DNA from: Paenibacillus foliorum
GTDB lineage: Bacteria > Bacillota > Bacilli > Paenibacillales > NBRC-103111
Length of the DNA stretch: 64,000 bases
Assembly: GCF_013141765.1 (NCBI RefSeq)
Contig: NZ_WHOD01000055.1
Coordinates: forward strand, 248,001-312,000
Reading direction: 5' to 3'
Part shown: positions 53,791-61,980 of the stretch, one piece after another
Layout of the letters: every line of letters begins with the position of its first letter
How positions within the stretch are numbered: the stretch's first letter is position 1
Notes under the pieces: generated by a model
Seen by the model: only the letters and a program-made list of their open reading frames with translations
The model's database searches: none
What the model was told of the DNA's origin: nothing
Made by a program: the position numbers and the translations under genes

Positions 53791-54029
53791 AATAGGTCAT
53801 TAGAGTAAAATCGAATGTAGTTCCACAAAATGTAAGTGTTAAAATTACGTTTTCACGAATTAATTCTTGATGTGAATCGAAAATAAGCAAATTTAAACAA
53901 GCTATTTTCTCTTTTTCCAAAGCATTAAACCTTTATTATTTAGTAAAAGATAAAAGCTCAAATTTGATTACTTAATATAAATTGATGAATCACGCGATTA
54001 AAAAGGGAATGGGGAGGAGATAAACATAA
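53791..54029. other. Intergenic, nothing recognised
   Basis: An AT-rich spacer before the DUF817 gene; its promoter must lie here. Confidence 0.4.
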
Positions 54030-54815
54030 TTGAGACCTATAATACAGCTACTTCATTTTGGCTATCATCAGGCGATGAGCTGCATATTTCCTGTTGCTAT
54101 CTTTGGAACTTTAGCTCTCTCTAGCGTAATAAAAGTTCCTTTCATTCATCGTTATGATGCCATTCTAATAATATTGCTTGGAGTGCAATACCTCATGTAC
54201 CGCAGCGGATTAGAGACACATGATGAAATCAAAGTAATCTGTACATTTCACTTTATTGGTTTGGTGCTGGAGTTATATAAGGTATGGATGGGATCATGGT
54301 CATACCCTGAGCCTGGGTATACGAAAATGCTCGGTGTCCCGCTCTATAGCGGATTTATGTATGCAAGTGTAGCAAGCTATATGTGTCAGGTATGGCGAAG
54401 ACTACGGATGGACATGACCGGGTGGCCGGGGCTAACACCTTCGGTGCTGCTAGGTGGAGCTATCTATTTCAACTTTTTTACTCATCATTTTATTCCCGAT
54501 TTTCGTTGGTGGCTGACGGCGCTTGTATTTATTATTTTTTGGAAAACATGGATTATATATCGGGTACGGACTGTAACTTATCGAATGCCCTTAACGTTCG
54601 CTTTTATCATTGTAGGTTTATTCATCTGGTTAGCTGAAAATATTGCCACATTTTTTGGTGCTTGGAAATACCCTGACCAGCACCAAACCTGGCAACTAGT
54701 TAGTTTCAGTAAGATCAGCTCGTGGTTCCTTCTGGTAATCATTAGCGTCATCATCGTTGCCCAGCTTAAACATGTTAAAGCCAAAACACTAAAACAGGCG
54801 AAGTTATTTCATTAA
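54030..54815 (+). CDS. DUF817 integral membrane protein (YoaT-like)
   Basis: 261 residues with about eight hydrophobic segments. Charged and aromatic signature stretches are FHFIGLVLELYKVWMGSWSYPEPG and LAENIATFFGAWKYPDQHQTW. These mark the DUF817 family, to which B. subtilis YoaT belongs. The function is unknown. TTG 54030 follows GGGGAGGAG. Confidence 0.85.
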   Translation: MRPIIQLLHFGYHQAMSCIFPVAIFGTLALSSVIKVPFIHRYDAILIILLGVQYLMYRSGLETHDEIKVICTFHFIGLVLELYKVWMGSWSYPEPGYTKMLGVPLYSGFMYASVASYMCQVWRRLRMDMTGWPGLTPSVLLGGAIYFNFFTHHFIPDFRWWLTALVFIIFWKTWIIYRVRTVTYRMPLTFAFIIVGLFIWLAENIATFFGAWKYPDQHQTWQLVSFSKISSWFLLVIISVIIVAQLKHVKAKTLKQAKLFH

Positions 54816-54949
54816 TGAGAGAAGAAATGGGGGCTGCAGAAGATGAAAAGCCACTCGAAAAATTTCTTGAATGGCAAAGGGAGAACATTGAAAAAGCCAT
54901 AAACATAATTGAGGATGAAGACGGGGTTTACGTTAACTTCACACTTTAA
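54815..54949 (+). CDS. Small acidic hypothetical protein (44 aa)
   Basis: The ATG overlaps the DUF817 stop by one base (TAATG). The product EKPLEKFLEWQRENIEKAIN is helical and acidic, ending VYVNFTL. The overlap suggests translational coupling, but there is no family match. It could also be a C-terminal remnant of a larger protein. Confidence 0.4.
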   Translation: MREEMGAAEDEKPLEKFLEWQRENIEKAINIIEDEDGVYVNFTL

Positions 54950-55070
54950 AGAGCCATTCAAGGAGAATGGTAAGGAGCAGGGGGTGGAAATAAAGGAATA
55001 AGAAGGGGAAGATCTCTTTTTTATAGAATTCATACTAAATAAGTGATTGATAATGTAGGAGGCGGTACCA

Positions 55071-55517
55071 TTGAAAACAATCCAAAAGATGTATGAACAT
55101 CTAAATTGGGCTAATCAACGCATTCTAGAAGCCTTGCAAAATGTTGAAGTTAAGGACCAACAGGTAAGTTTATTTACTCATATTCTCTATTCAGAACAAG
55201 TATGGATTACTAGAATAAAAGGAAAGGACAGTTCACAAATGCCCATCTGGTCGGATGGTGATCTAGAAGTCTGTGAAAAGCTTATTAAACAAAATGAAGA
55301 TAATTTCAAAACACTTCTCACTGAAATAGCAAAGACTGACTTAGATAACTTAATATCATACACAAACAGTAAAGGTAAAGAGTTTAAGACTTCCACACGA
55401 GATATTTTAACTCATGTAGCACTACATGGTCAGTATCATCGGGGACAGATTAACTCACGAATTCGAGCAGAAGGTTTTGAACCAGTGAACACTGATTATA
55501 TTACTTTTGTGAGATAG
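55071..55517 (+). CDS. DinB/YfiT-like four-helix protein
   Basis: 148 residues. The metal-binding histidines of DinB-fold proteins are seen in LFTHILYSEQVW and DILTHVALHGQYHRGQI. The four-helix bundle binds a divalent metal and often acts as a thiol transferase (bacillithiol/mycothiol-dependent) or is damage-inducible. TTG 55071 follows TAGGAGGC. A terminator lies at 55551-55589. Confidence 0.9.
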   Translation: MKTIQKMYEHLNWANQRILEALQNVEVKDQQVSLFTHILYSEQVWITRIKGKDSSQMPIWSDGDLEVCEKLIKQNEDNFKTLLTEIAKTDLDNLISYTNSKGKEFKTSTRDILTHVALHGQYHRGQINSRIRAEGFEPVNTDYITFVR

Positions 55518-55524
55518 ATGTATC

Positions 55525-55589
55525 TAACGGGAAACTATAGTTGAACAAAACAAGGAGCAGTTCTGCATGGCAGCTGCTCCTTGTTTTTA
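55525..55589 (+). terminator. Terminator with repeat-family flank
   Basis: CAAGGAGCAG (55551-55560) pairs with CTGCTCCTTG (55574-55583), then TTTTT. The preceding CTAACGGGAAACTATAG is the flank of the dispersed repeat family. Confidence 0.85.
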
Positions 55590-55807
55590 TTAAGCTATTG
55601 GGTTGATTACTCTAATAGAGAGTTTAATTAAAAGAGCAATCGAAGGTGAGAAGATTACAGTTCACCTAATTTGTTGCATTTCCAGTAAAAACGTTTTATT
55701 GATGGTACGAATAGGTGAATATTGATAGTAAAGTTCTTATCATCCCAAGGCGAGCTGACGATGGCGTTCACATTTGGTTTAGGTTATAGTGTTGTTAGGT
55801 GATAATA

Positions 55808-56494
55808 ATGGACAAAAAAATGCTAGCAGCTGATCAAGCTGCTGAGATGATTAAGGACGGAATGGTCGTCGGTCTGGGCACGGGTTCGACGGCTTATTGG
55901 GCCATTCATAGGCTCAGCCAACGAATCAAGGAGGGGCTCCAGATCCGGGCCGTTCCGACATCGGAGCATACGAAACAGATGGCGATGGACCTCGATATTC
56001 CCCTCGTGACCTTTGCAGATATTGAACATGTGGACGTAACAATAGACGGCGCAGACGAGATCAGTCCGGACTTCCATCTGATCAAAGGCGGTGGCGGGGC
56101 GCTGTATCGGGAGAAAGTGGTGGCGCAACAATCCAAGATCGTAATGATCGTAGCCGACGATTCGAAGCAGGTTGAACAACTTGGCGCTTTTCCTTTGCCG
56201 GTAGAAATCGTTCCTTTCGGCTGGGAACCGACAGCGAGGCAAATCCAAAAGCTCGGCTGCAGAACAACGCTGCGAAAAACGGATGAGCGGGCTTTCACCA
56301 CCGACAATGGAAATTGGATTCTGGACTGCGATTTCGGCCGCATTGACGATCCCTCTGCCTTACATCGGTCGCTGAAGATGCTAACGGGGGTCGTGGAAAC
56401 AGGGCTGTTTCTGCATGCGGCGGATCTCGTATTCATTGGAACTAATGACGGGGTCATAAGGAAAGAAAGAAGCGACACTATGAAGATTAAATGA
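55808..56494 (+). CDS. rpiA: Ribose-5-phosphate isomerase A
   Basis: 228 residues from ATG 55808 (AGGTGATA site). The family motifs GLGTGSTA, VDVTIDGADEIS, LIKGGGGALYREKVVA and VPFGWEP are all present, with the catalytic Glu in REK. It interconverts ribulose-5-P and ribose-5-P in the pentose phosphate pathway. It is monocistronic with a terminator at 56585-56616. Confidence 0.95.
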   Translation: MDKKMLAADQAAEMIKDGMVVGLGTGSTAYWAIHRLSQRIKEGLQIRAVPTSEHTKQMAMDLDIPLVTFADIEHVDVTIDGADEISPDFHLIKGGGGALYREKVVAQQSKIVMIVADDSKQVEQLGAFPLPVEIVPFGWEPTARQIQKLGCRTTLRKTDERAFTTDNGNWILDCDFGRIDDPSALHRSLKMLTGVVETGLFLHAADLVFIGTNDGVIRKERSDTMKIK

Positions 56495-56860
56495 GCGATC
56501 TGCCGGGGATTGGTAAACAGATCTTGTTGACAACGGCCATTGACAATATAAATCAAAAAACGTGTATGTAATTACAAATTTTGAAAACATCGCCCGAAAC
56601 AGGTGGTGTTTTTTTCTTTGTATTAGCCCCCACGGCAGCTGTGGGACTTTTCGGGATTGAGATAAAGTCCTTGTCATAATCCGACAACAACAGATACCAG
56701 ACGAAGAATATCGAGCGGCAGCGGGGGGGAGAGGAAGAGCAGGAGGATGATGATGATTGAATTGAATTGAAATTATTGATTGATTGAATTGATTAATAAA
56801 GGTTACTTTTGTATGGATTAGAGTCAGGTAACAAGATGAATATTAAGATACTTCAGGCCT
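56495..56860. other. Intergenic with terminator and AT-rich low-complexity stretch
   Basis: AACATCGCC (56585-56593) pairs with GGTGGTGTT (56602-56610) with two wobbles, then T-rich: the rpiA terminator. 56741-56800 is a TGATTGAATTGA-like low-complexity run. No gene is seen. Confidence 0.5.
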
Positions 56861-56989
56861 CTATTTACTTTTTCTCTTATATTTAAAATAACCAGCAAGA
56901 GACTTTAAAGCGAACAAAACAGCCATAGCTGCCCCAATTAATAAATAGGAGTTTTGTATAACAGAAATCCAATGATAAACAATGGTCAT
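56861..56989 (-). CDS. Small single-pass membrane peptide (42 aa)
   Basis: ATG 56989 to TAG 56863-56861. The product has one helix (NSYLLIGAAMAVLFALKSLA) and a basic tail (YFKYKRKSK). An AGAGG site lies upstream. Family unknown. It is in a zone of tiny genes. Confidence 0.5.
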   Translation of the reverse strand: MTIVYHWISVIQNSYLLIGAAMAVLFALKSLAGYFKYKRKSK

Positions 56990-57181
56990 TTTAAACCTCT
57001 AGTTTTAGATGATTTTAAAGTATAGCCAGCTATCAGATATTTTAATCAAATATAGGCTATGCCCCAGAATATATAGAGGGCATAGCCAGATGGAGTGTAA
57101 CAACCGAATGAGCAGACTCAAGGACGAATATTAAGTTAAGCCTTGCCAAACTTGGGTCGAATGATCCCTCCAACTATCTTC

Positions 57182-57331
57182 TTAGTCTTCAGGTGTACGG
57201 TCCAAATATAGACGAGTTACTGAAGTGGAGTCACCTTTTTCAATTTCCTCTTCATTCGCCTTTTCTTCAAGTGGATCGTGTGTGTTCATGCCTGGGGCGA
57301 TTGTCGGCTCATCGTTTTCAGTATCTTTCAT
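57182..57331 (-). CDS. Small acidic hypothetical protein (49 aa)
   Basis: The ATG has an AAGGAG site on the reverse strand. The product MKDTENDEPTIAPGMN has an acidic middle and ends VTRLYLDRTPED. No cysteine, no membrane segment, no family recognised. It lies downstream of the lasso-like precursor on the same strand. Confidence 0.55.
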   Translation of the reverse strand: MKDTENDEPTIAPGMNTHDPLEEKANEEEIEKGDSTSVTRLYLDRTPED

Positions 57332-57473
57332 GAATAACACTCCTTATGTTTTTATAAGTCTTATGTTGGAACAATTTTACTTAAAATATTCACACTGATC
57401 TCAGCGTTTGCACAGTGATAATGCCTTAGGACAGTTCTGTGCCTAACACGGGAATACATGGGAAGGAGGTGCC

Positions 57474-57554
57474 GTGAAAGAAAAAAGGTTTTTGATTTGC
57501 TTCCAAGACGTTCTAGATGGCCTAATACCATTTCGGCCATACCGAAAAGGATGA
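57474..57554 (+). CDS. Possible 26-residue peptide
   Basis: GTG 57474 follows an ideal AAGGAGGT site (57464-57471) at short spacing and encodes MKEKRFLICFQDVLDGLIPF plus six residues. An alternative frame from ATG 57458 overlaps it (56 aa, basic). Either could be chance. Confidence 0.3.
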   Translation: MKEKRFLICFQDVLDGLIPFRPYRKG

Positions 57555-57624
57555 AGCGAGTTATGAAGCTGCTGGGAAAATATTTCAGAAATTTGGCTAC
57601 TATTTGCATAAATGCTCAATGGTA

Positions 57625-57741
57625 TTAGCTACCAAATGGATCTATCCGAGGATCATCGTGACCAGGAGGAGGTTCAACAAGTACCATTGTCATACTCACA
57701 TCAAGCACTTCCAACGATGGAGGGGCCCATTCTTTTTTCAT
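57625..57741 (-). CDS. Orphan lasso-peptide-like precursor (paeninodin-type leader)
   Basis: 38 residues, MKKEWAPPSLEVLDVSMTM then VLVEPPPGHDDPRIDPFGS. The leader matches the W/YxxPxLxxxDV...TM pattern of paeninodin-family lasso precursors, with the Thr two residues before the expected cut. The proposed core then lacks a Gly/Ala/Ser first residue and has no Asp/Glu at positions 7-9 from that cut (Glu4, Asp10). No macrolactam synthetase or RRE/protease gene is in the window. The ATG has AAAGGTG. Confidence 0.6.
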   Translation of the reverse strand: MKKEWAPPSLEVLDVSMTMVLVEPPPGHDDPRIDPFGS

Positions 57742-57860
57742 GAAATCAACACCTTTCATTATACTTGTTCTTAATAAAGAACATTAAACCTTTCGCTTAT
57801 GATTGTCAATAAAAATACGATGCCCAAGGGCAACAACTGGTGACTAGGTAGAGAGGAGGT

Positions 57861-57962
57861 ATGAGCGTCCGTGGGAGCCAGCCTGGCTTGATCGATAGAA
57901 TCACCAAATGGCTGGACAATACAGCAAGAGAGCAGGTAACTAAATGTGGACGAAAGATTTAG
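57861..57962 (+). CDS. Small protein, 33 aa
   Basis: ATG 57861 has an AGAGGAGGT site and encodes SVRGSQPGLIDRITKWLDNT and a basic end. It lies 13 bases before the sigma-like gene and may be its 5' part separated by a frameshift, or a separate peptide. Confidence 0.4.
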   Translation: MSVRGSQPGLIDRITKWLDNTAREQVTKCGRKI

Positions 57963-57975
57963 AATAGATTAGGCT

Positions 57976-58155
57976 ATGCATGACCTAACGGATCGGGAGA
58001 AGCAGTGTTTCATGATGTACCATGTGGACTGTATGAGTGAGTATGATATCGTTTTAGAGTTACATCTGGGGAGGAGTACCGTGCAGAACTTTATCGAACA
58101 AGCTACAAAGAAAATTGAAGATACGAAAATGAACAGATTGTTCCTTTTGGAATAG
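57976..58155 (+). CDS. Sigma-factor-like helix-turn-helix protein (59 aa)
   Basis: The product LTDREKQCFMMYHVDCMSEY and LHLGRSTVQNFIEQATKKIE has the layout of region 4 of sigma-70 or of the small phage/ArpU-like regulators (L-T-x-x-E...S-x-x-E-I/V-A...G-R-S-x-x-T/V-V). No RNA polymerase region 2 is present. ATG 57976 follows a stop and has no strong ribosome site. The function is unknown; it is likely phage-derived. Confidence 0.55.
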   Translation: MHDLTDREKQCFMMYHVDCMSEYDIVLELHLGRSTVQNFIEQATKKIEDTKMNRLFLLE

Positions 58156-58205
58156 GCTGTTTTTATTTGCGTATAGATAATTATTAAATCATGGAGGTGT
58201 CACGT

Positions 58206-58418
58206 TTGAAAACCAAAGTTAGGTTGCTTGCACATTATCAAGAAGGACTGCTCGAGAATGAAATAAATGAATTCTTAGGTGGCTTAGAATTGAATGGAGG
58301 CGAGATTATAGATATTAAATACAGCAGCGCTGTTTGTCTAGATAAAAACAGTAAAAGCAATGATGGTACGCTAGAATTATACTCAGCACTAGTGATTTAT
58401 CAGATTCAAAAAAAATGA
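58206..58418 (+). CDS. Cse60-like small sporulation protein
   Basis: 70 residues from TTG 58206; GGAGGTG is at 58193-58199. The body NEFLGGLELNGGEIIDIKYS, then AVCLDK and YSALVIYQ matches the IDIKYQVAV...YSAMIIY layout of B. subtilis Cse60, a sigma-E-dependent sporulation protein of unknown role. A terminator-like hairpin is at 58491-58544. Confidence 0.65.
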   Translation: MKTKVRLLAHYQEGLLENEINEFLGGLELNGGEIIDIKYSSAVCLDKNSKSNDGTLELYSALVIYQIQKK

Positions 58419-58490
58419 ATGGAGCTATTATTCCAAGAATTACGAAGAACAATAGAGGAAAATCAGGTCGATAGGGGAGTTGAATTGAAA

Positions 58491-58544
58491 GTGCTGTACT
58501 CATCTCTCTTCTGTAATATTTGAATCTCATGAGCACAGCATTTT
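58491..58544 (+). terminator. Terminator-like stem
   Basis: GTGCTGTACTCAT (from 58491) pairs with ATGAGCACAGCA (58529-58540), then TTTT. Confidence 0.6.
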
Positions 58545-58556
58545 GATGTTTGCTAA

Positions 58557-58688
58557 TTACACGAGGATAAGTTGCATTAATCGATTATAAAGATCAATGA
58601 ACGATCCCCCGAGAAATAAGTAATATAGCACACTGCCACACATTGCAAGAAACAAAATTTTAATGATTTTCAATAATTTCGACCCCAT
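58557..58688 (-). CDS. Possible small membrane peptide (43 aa)
   Basis: ATG 58688, product LLKIIKILFLAMCGSVLYYL as a single helix, ending in a second hydrophobic stretch. The ribosome site is poor. It resembles the reverse-strand peptide at 56861-56989 only in general layout. Confidence 0.35.
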   Translation of the reverse strand: MGSKLLKIIKILFLAMCGSVLYYLFLGGSFIDLYNRLMQLILV

Positions 58689-58807
58689 TTTTATAATATT
58701 TCTTCTATGTCACTTGTTTAAGTTACTTTAAAAATATGAAAACAGCAATGGTTTTTTCTATCATCTAAGCTTGAAGAAAATCCAACTTAACACAAAGAGG
58801 TGCATTA

Positions 58808-59015
58808 TGAGAATAGAAACACTGCCACTCTGCCAGCTCCAGCCCAACGGTTCATCTGAAGATCTCCTATCTTTCCATGAAGTAACGGGGTGCCGCGTTG
58901 GAGAGGTACACAAAACCAACGTTGAAGATCTCAACTGGGAAAATTGTTGGAAATTGTAAACGGGAAAGGGTCCGAGCAGAGAGCAGTCTACTTCACCACC
59001 GAGTGCAAAGCTTAA
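58808..59015 (+). pseudogene. Tyrosine recombinase (phage integrase) remnant, frameshifted
   Basis: HEVTGCRVGEVHKTNVEDLN is the first catalytic-domain motif of XerC/D-like integrases (TGxRxxE with the catalytic Arg). After a frameshift near 58955, VNGKGSEQRAVYFTTEC continues the next strand (GKGNKQREV-type). The rest of the catalytic domain is missing. It shows that a mobile element once lay here. Confidence 0.75.
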
Positions 59016-59143
59016 GTCCAGAATAGAGTATCGGTAATTAAATTGGCTGGTTACCGGTACTCAACTAAAAGCAGTATACCTCCGTTAGGAAAATAGTGGT
59101 AAGATTAGATTTCTTATTACTTGAAAAATGGGAGGACGATGAT

Positions 59144-59755
59144 GTGGGTTCAAGAATAATGCACGTGATTATTGCTAATAGAATTGCAGAGTGTCTGTCG
59201 ATAGAAAATAGAACACAATTTTTACTTGGAAGCATTGCTCCAGATGCTGTTTCACCTAAAGACGCATCACATTTCTTTATAGGTGATGTACGAGATTATT
59301 CAAGAAGCATTGATTACAAAGGATTCTTATATAAATATAGTTCAAAAGAACAAAGTCATTATGTATTGGGATACTTTACACATTTAATCGCTGATCATTT
59401 ATGGTTGAAAGGTTTTTATTTACCTTGGTTGAGAAACAGAATGGAAGCTAATAAAGACGTACTGAATTTATACCATAATGATTTCAGATTACTAAATGGA
59501 AAATTATTAGAATACTATGGTTTTAAAGATGAATTAAGAAAAACGCTTTGTAATACTCCAACAATCTTTGATTTACAAGAGGTTAAGTCCAAAAATGTTG
59601 AAGAATTCATTCCTTATGTATTAGGAGATATGGAGTACGATACGGAAGTCATAAATGAAAAACTAAATGTATTTACATTTGATCAGATAGTTGGTTATAT
59701 AGAGACATCAGTTGATTTGGGAATGTTGAATATTAAATCCTATTCTTCAACTTAA
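59144..59755 (+). CDS. Zinc-dependent phospholipase C-like protein (PF00882 type)
   Basis: About 203 residues from GTG 59144 (GGGAGG at 59130-59135). SRIMHVIIANRIAECL, FLLGSIAPDAVSP, SHFFIGD and GYFTHLIADHLW give the pattern of metal-binding His and Asp seen in zinc-dependent phospholipase C/S1-P1-like proteins of Firmicutes. No signal peptide is present. The substrate is unknown. A terminator at 59860-59892 follows. Confidence 0.75.
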   Translation: MGSRIMHVIIANRIAECLSIENRTQFLLGSIAPDAVSPKDASHFFIGDVRDYSRSIDYKGFLYKYSSKEQSHYVLGYFTHLIADHLWLKGFYLPWLRNRMEANKDVLNLYHNDFRLLNGKLLEYYGFKDELRKTLCNTPTIFDLQEVKSKNVEEFIPYVLGDMEYDTEVINEKLNVFTFDQIVGYIETSVDLGMLNIKSYSST

Positions 59756-59859
59756 TAATGAATAGCCATATATGATTCAACTACCGGAGAAATCGGCTGA
59801 CTTATCTAAATTAACATTAGGTACCGCGTTTTAATAATAAAAATTATCCATTTTGGATT

Positions 59860-59892
59860 AAAGACCTTTAGCATAAAGCTTAGGTCTTTTTT
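59860..59892 (+). terminator. Terminator
   Basis: AAGACCT (59861-59867) pairs with AGGTCTT (59882-59888), followed by TTTT. Confidence 0.75.
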
Positions 59893-60025
59893 GTTATAAT
59901 CCTGCATAGTAACCGGCTAATACAGGAATATTTAGCCATTTTTTTGTCTGAAGTGGGTACTAATCCATGCCGTAAGCATATATAACGAATATCTTACTTG
60001 TAGAAATCAAAAGGAGGGATATTAG

Positions 60026-60124
60026 ATGACTGGTGTTCTTGGTAGTGGGTTTACTTCTACTGGAGTAATATTGGTTCTTTTCATTTTATTAGTTATCGTG
60101 TTATCGGCTGGTTTCTGTATTTAA
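60026..60124 (+). CDS. YjcZ-family sporulation peptide
   Basis: 32 residues: MTGVLGSGFTSTGVILVLFI then LLVIVLSAGFCI. The Gly-rich start and single hydrophobic helix (VLFILLIIV type) identify the YjcZ/YtrH-like small sporulation proteins. ATG 60026 has AAGGAGGGA. A terminator at 60144-60176 closes it. Confidence 0.88.
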   Translation: MTGVLGSGFTSTGVILVLFILLVIVLSAGFCI

Positions 60125-60143
60125 TGATGTTTTATTAAAACAG

Positions 60144-60176
60144 AAAGGACAATTCCTGCGGGTAATTGTCCTTTTT
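60144..60176 (+). terminator. Terminator after YjcZ peptide
   Basis: AAAGGACAATT (60144-60154) pairs with AATTGTCCTTT (60164-60174), then TT. Confidence 0.9.
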
Positions 60177-60230
60177 ACTTCGATGATTATTACAAAATTA
60201 TGATTCAATTCAAACAAGGGACGCGTGCAT

Positions 60231-60325
60231 ATGAATTATTTAGAAATGGTGTCTCGACTTGGTTTAGGGAAGGGAGCGCACATCCAGGCGGATTTACGGC
60301 ACGTTACAGCAGTAATTATTTTTAG
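60231..60325 (+). pseudogene. Class I SAM-methyltransferase N-terminal remnant
   Basis: MNYLEMVSRLGLG from ATG 60231, then after a frameshift GSAHPGGFTARY at 60272. This is the start of the NYLEMLARLGIGSAHPGGF-type SAM-dependent methyltransferases of Bacillales. Nothing of the SAM-binding core remains. Confidence 0.6.
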
Positions 60326-60723
60326 GCTCCAAACCATACAACAATTTGAATATAAATAGTAATGAAGCACCTCCAACGCTCATATAAACAAAACCCCTTT
60401 CCAAAGTAGAACCTTAACTTACGCGGAGGTTCTTATTTGTACCACACAAAATACATAAGTACAAAACACTTAATGGTTCATTCAGATGTGTGATAATAAC
60501 ATAACGTAAGCAGGGCTCCCTACAATATTGGAAGCATATTACGAGCTTGCCAGTCCTATCATCGCTTAGCTTCTTCACACTTTATGGCACGTTTCAGAGT
60601 CGCAGTTGGCCGATATCCGCATTTTAAAGGCGTCATTATCTAATCAATTTCATGATGTGCGTACCCTAGGATTACATGAATTGAAGGAGAAGATGGATAA
60701 AGGTAATGTGATAATGACTAAGT
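60326..60723. other. 400-base region of decayed sequence
   Basis: No intact gene. The stretch just before 60724 (HELKEKMDKGNV and surroundings) could be the lost N-terminal half of the MBL protein or a rhodanese piece. Not certain. Confidence 0.35.
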
Positions 60724-61293
60724 ATGTGCTACATCAGTCTGCTGAGACTAATTTTTGAATTCATGTCAATTGAAGATGGAGATGAAATCGTAGCTGGTAA
60801 CACCATTCTCAAATTTCTTCTTACACCAGACCATACACCAGAGCATCTTTCCATCCTGGTAACTGATCGGGTACGAGGGGACGATCCTTGGTTCCTAATT
60901 ACGGGGCACACGCTTATGGTCGGTGATGTTGGTCGGACGGAGCTTACTGGCGCAGCAGAGGATGGGGCAAGGCAATTGTATAACTCCGTTTACAATAAAC
61001 TACTTCAGATGCCCGATCACTTAGAACTTTTTGCGGGTGCCTACGCGGGATCAGTATGTGGTCGTAGCTTGAGCGGCAAGCCTTCATCGACAATTGGTTT
61101 TGAAAAGAAGAACAATAAGGCGCTTCAGTTTAAAGACGAAGATGCCTTCGTGTCTTTCATGTTGAAGGAAATCCCTGAGCAACCGGCATCTTTTAGAGAG
61201 ATTCGAGACTTCAATAGGGGCTTTCGTGCTGAGCGCCCTACTATTGGGATGTTGAAAGTAGGAGTATTTGACGCTTGCCTTACTTCATTGTAA
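60724..61293 (+). pseudogene. Decayed MBL-fold persulfide-dioxygenase-like protein
   Basis: 189 codons matching the C-terminal two-thirds of ETHE1/persulfide-dioxygenase-type MBL proteins: DGDEIVAGNTILKFLLTPDH, HLSILVTDRVRGDDPWFLIT, GSVCGRSLSGKPSSTIGFE. The HxHxDH metal motif lies in the missing N-terminus. In addition the GDT motif is GHT, and the GHYAGS histidine is replaced (GAYAGS). Three sets of metal ligands are therefore lost and the product cannot be a normal MBL enzyme. Confidence 0.75.
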
Positions 61294-61980
61294 GTGGTCA
61301 TGTTGAATATGGAATAAATAGAATAATAAAAGGTTGATCTTGGAATTGTGCCTTTGGTTAAGTTAATAGAAAAAAGGGATTAGTCATTGTGAATCTTACA
61401 TGACCAATCCCTTTTTCAAATAAAAAATTGTGATGAATTTCGAACGTATGACCAAATTACTTCCTAGTCCAATTGTGATTGAAAACGTGATTTACAGTAA
61501 GATGCGAGGCAGCATCATTGGTTAAAGAAATAAAGGTCGGCACATTACATTACAGAGCTTATACAGAACATTACATCCCCAAAGAATAAATAAGTATAAT
61601 TATAGATTTAGTTTTGTCTGTTTATAAATCCTACAGATGGGGAAAATATCCAAGAAGAACTTGATTGAGGATGAGCCTAATATTTACTCTGCCAGTAATT
61701 AAATAAGACGTAATGGACGTTATGGAAATAATGTCAAGAATTCGTTGATAAAATGAATGGATTGATACTAACTTTGATATGTGGTGTTTGATAACAGATA
61801 ACAAATCCATGTTTGTAGAAGTAAGATATGCAAATTAGCTAGATGTAAAACATATAGCTTTTCTGAGCGATCTGTGTAACAAGTTGATAAACAAAGGAAA
61901 TGGTTTGAAGCTCATGGGTTTCTCTATGCTGACAGCGACATCGATACCCTGATTTTTAAGCCAGGTTAACGGCACAGCTT
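61294..61980. other. 690-base gap, mostly featureless
   Basis: One strong near-perfect stem lies at 61371-61416. A reverse-strand frame 61835-62017 (60 aa) lacks a ribosome site. I see nothing else. Confidence 0.4.
61371..61416. terminator. Bidirectional terminator-like stem
   Basis: Five A plus GGGATTAGTCAT (61371-61387) pairs with ATGACCAATCCC plus five T (61400-61416), 16 of 17 positions. Confidence 0.75.

Noticed and set aside
55906..56556. 216-codon reverse-strand frame over rpiA
   Set aside because: rpiA has every family motif; the reverse frame is coincidental.
57458..57628. 56-codon basic forward frame overlapping the 26-residue peptide
   Set aside because: The ribosome site suits the other start better; strongly basic composition without family match.
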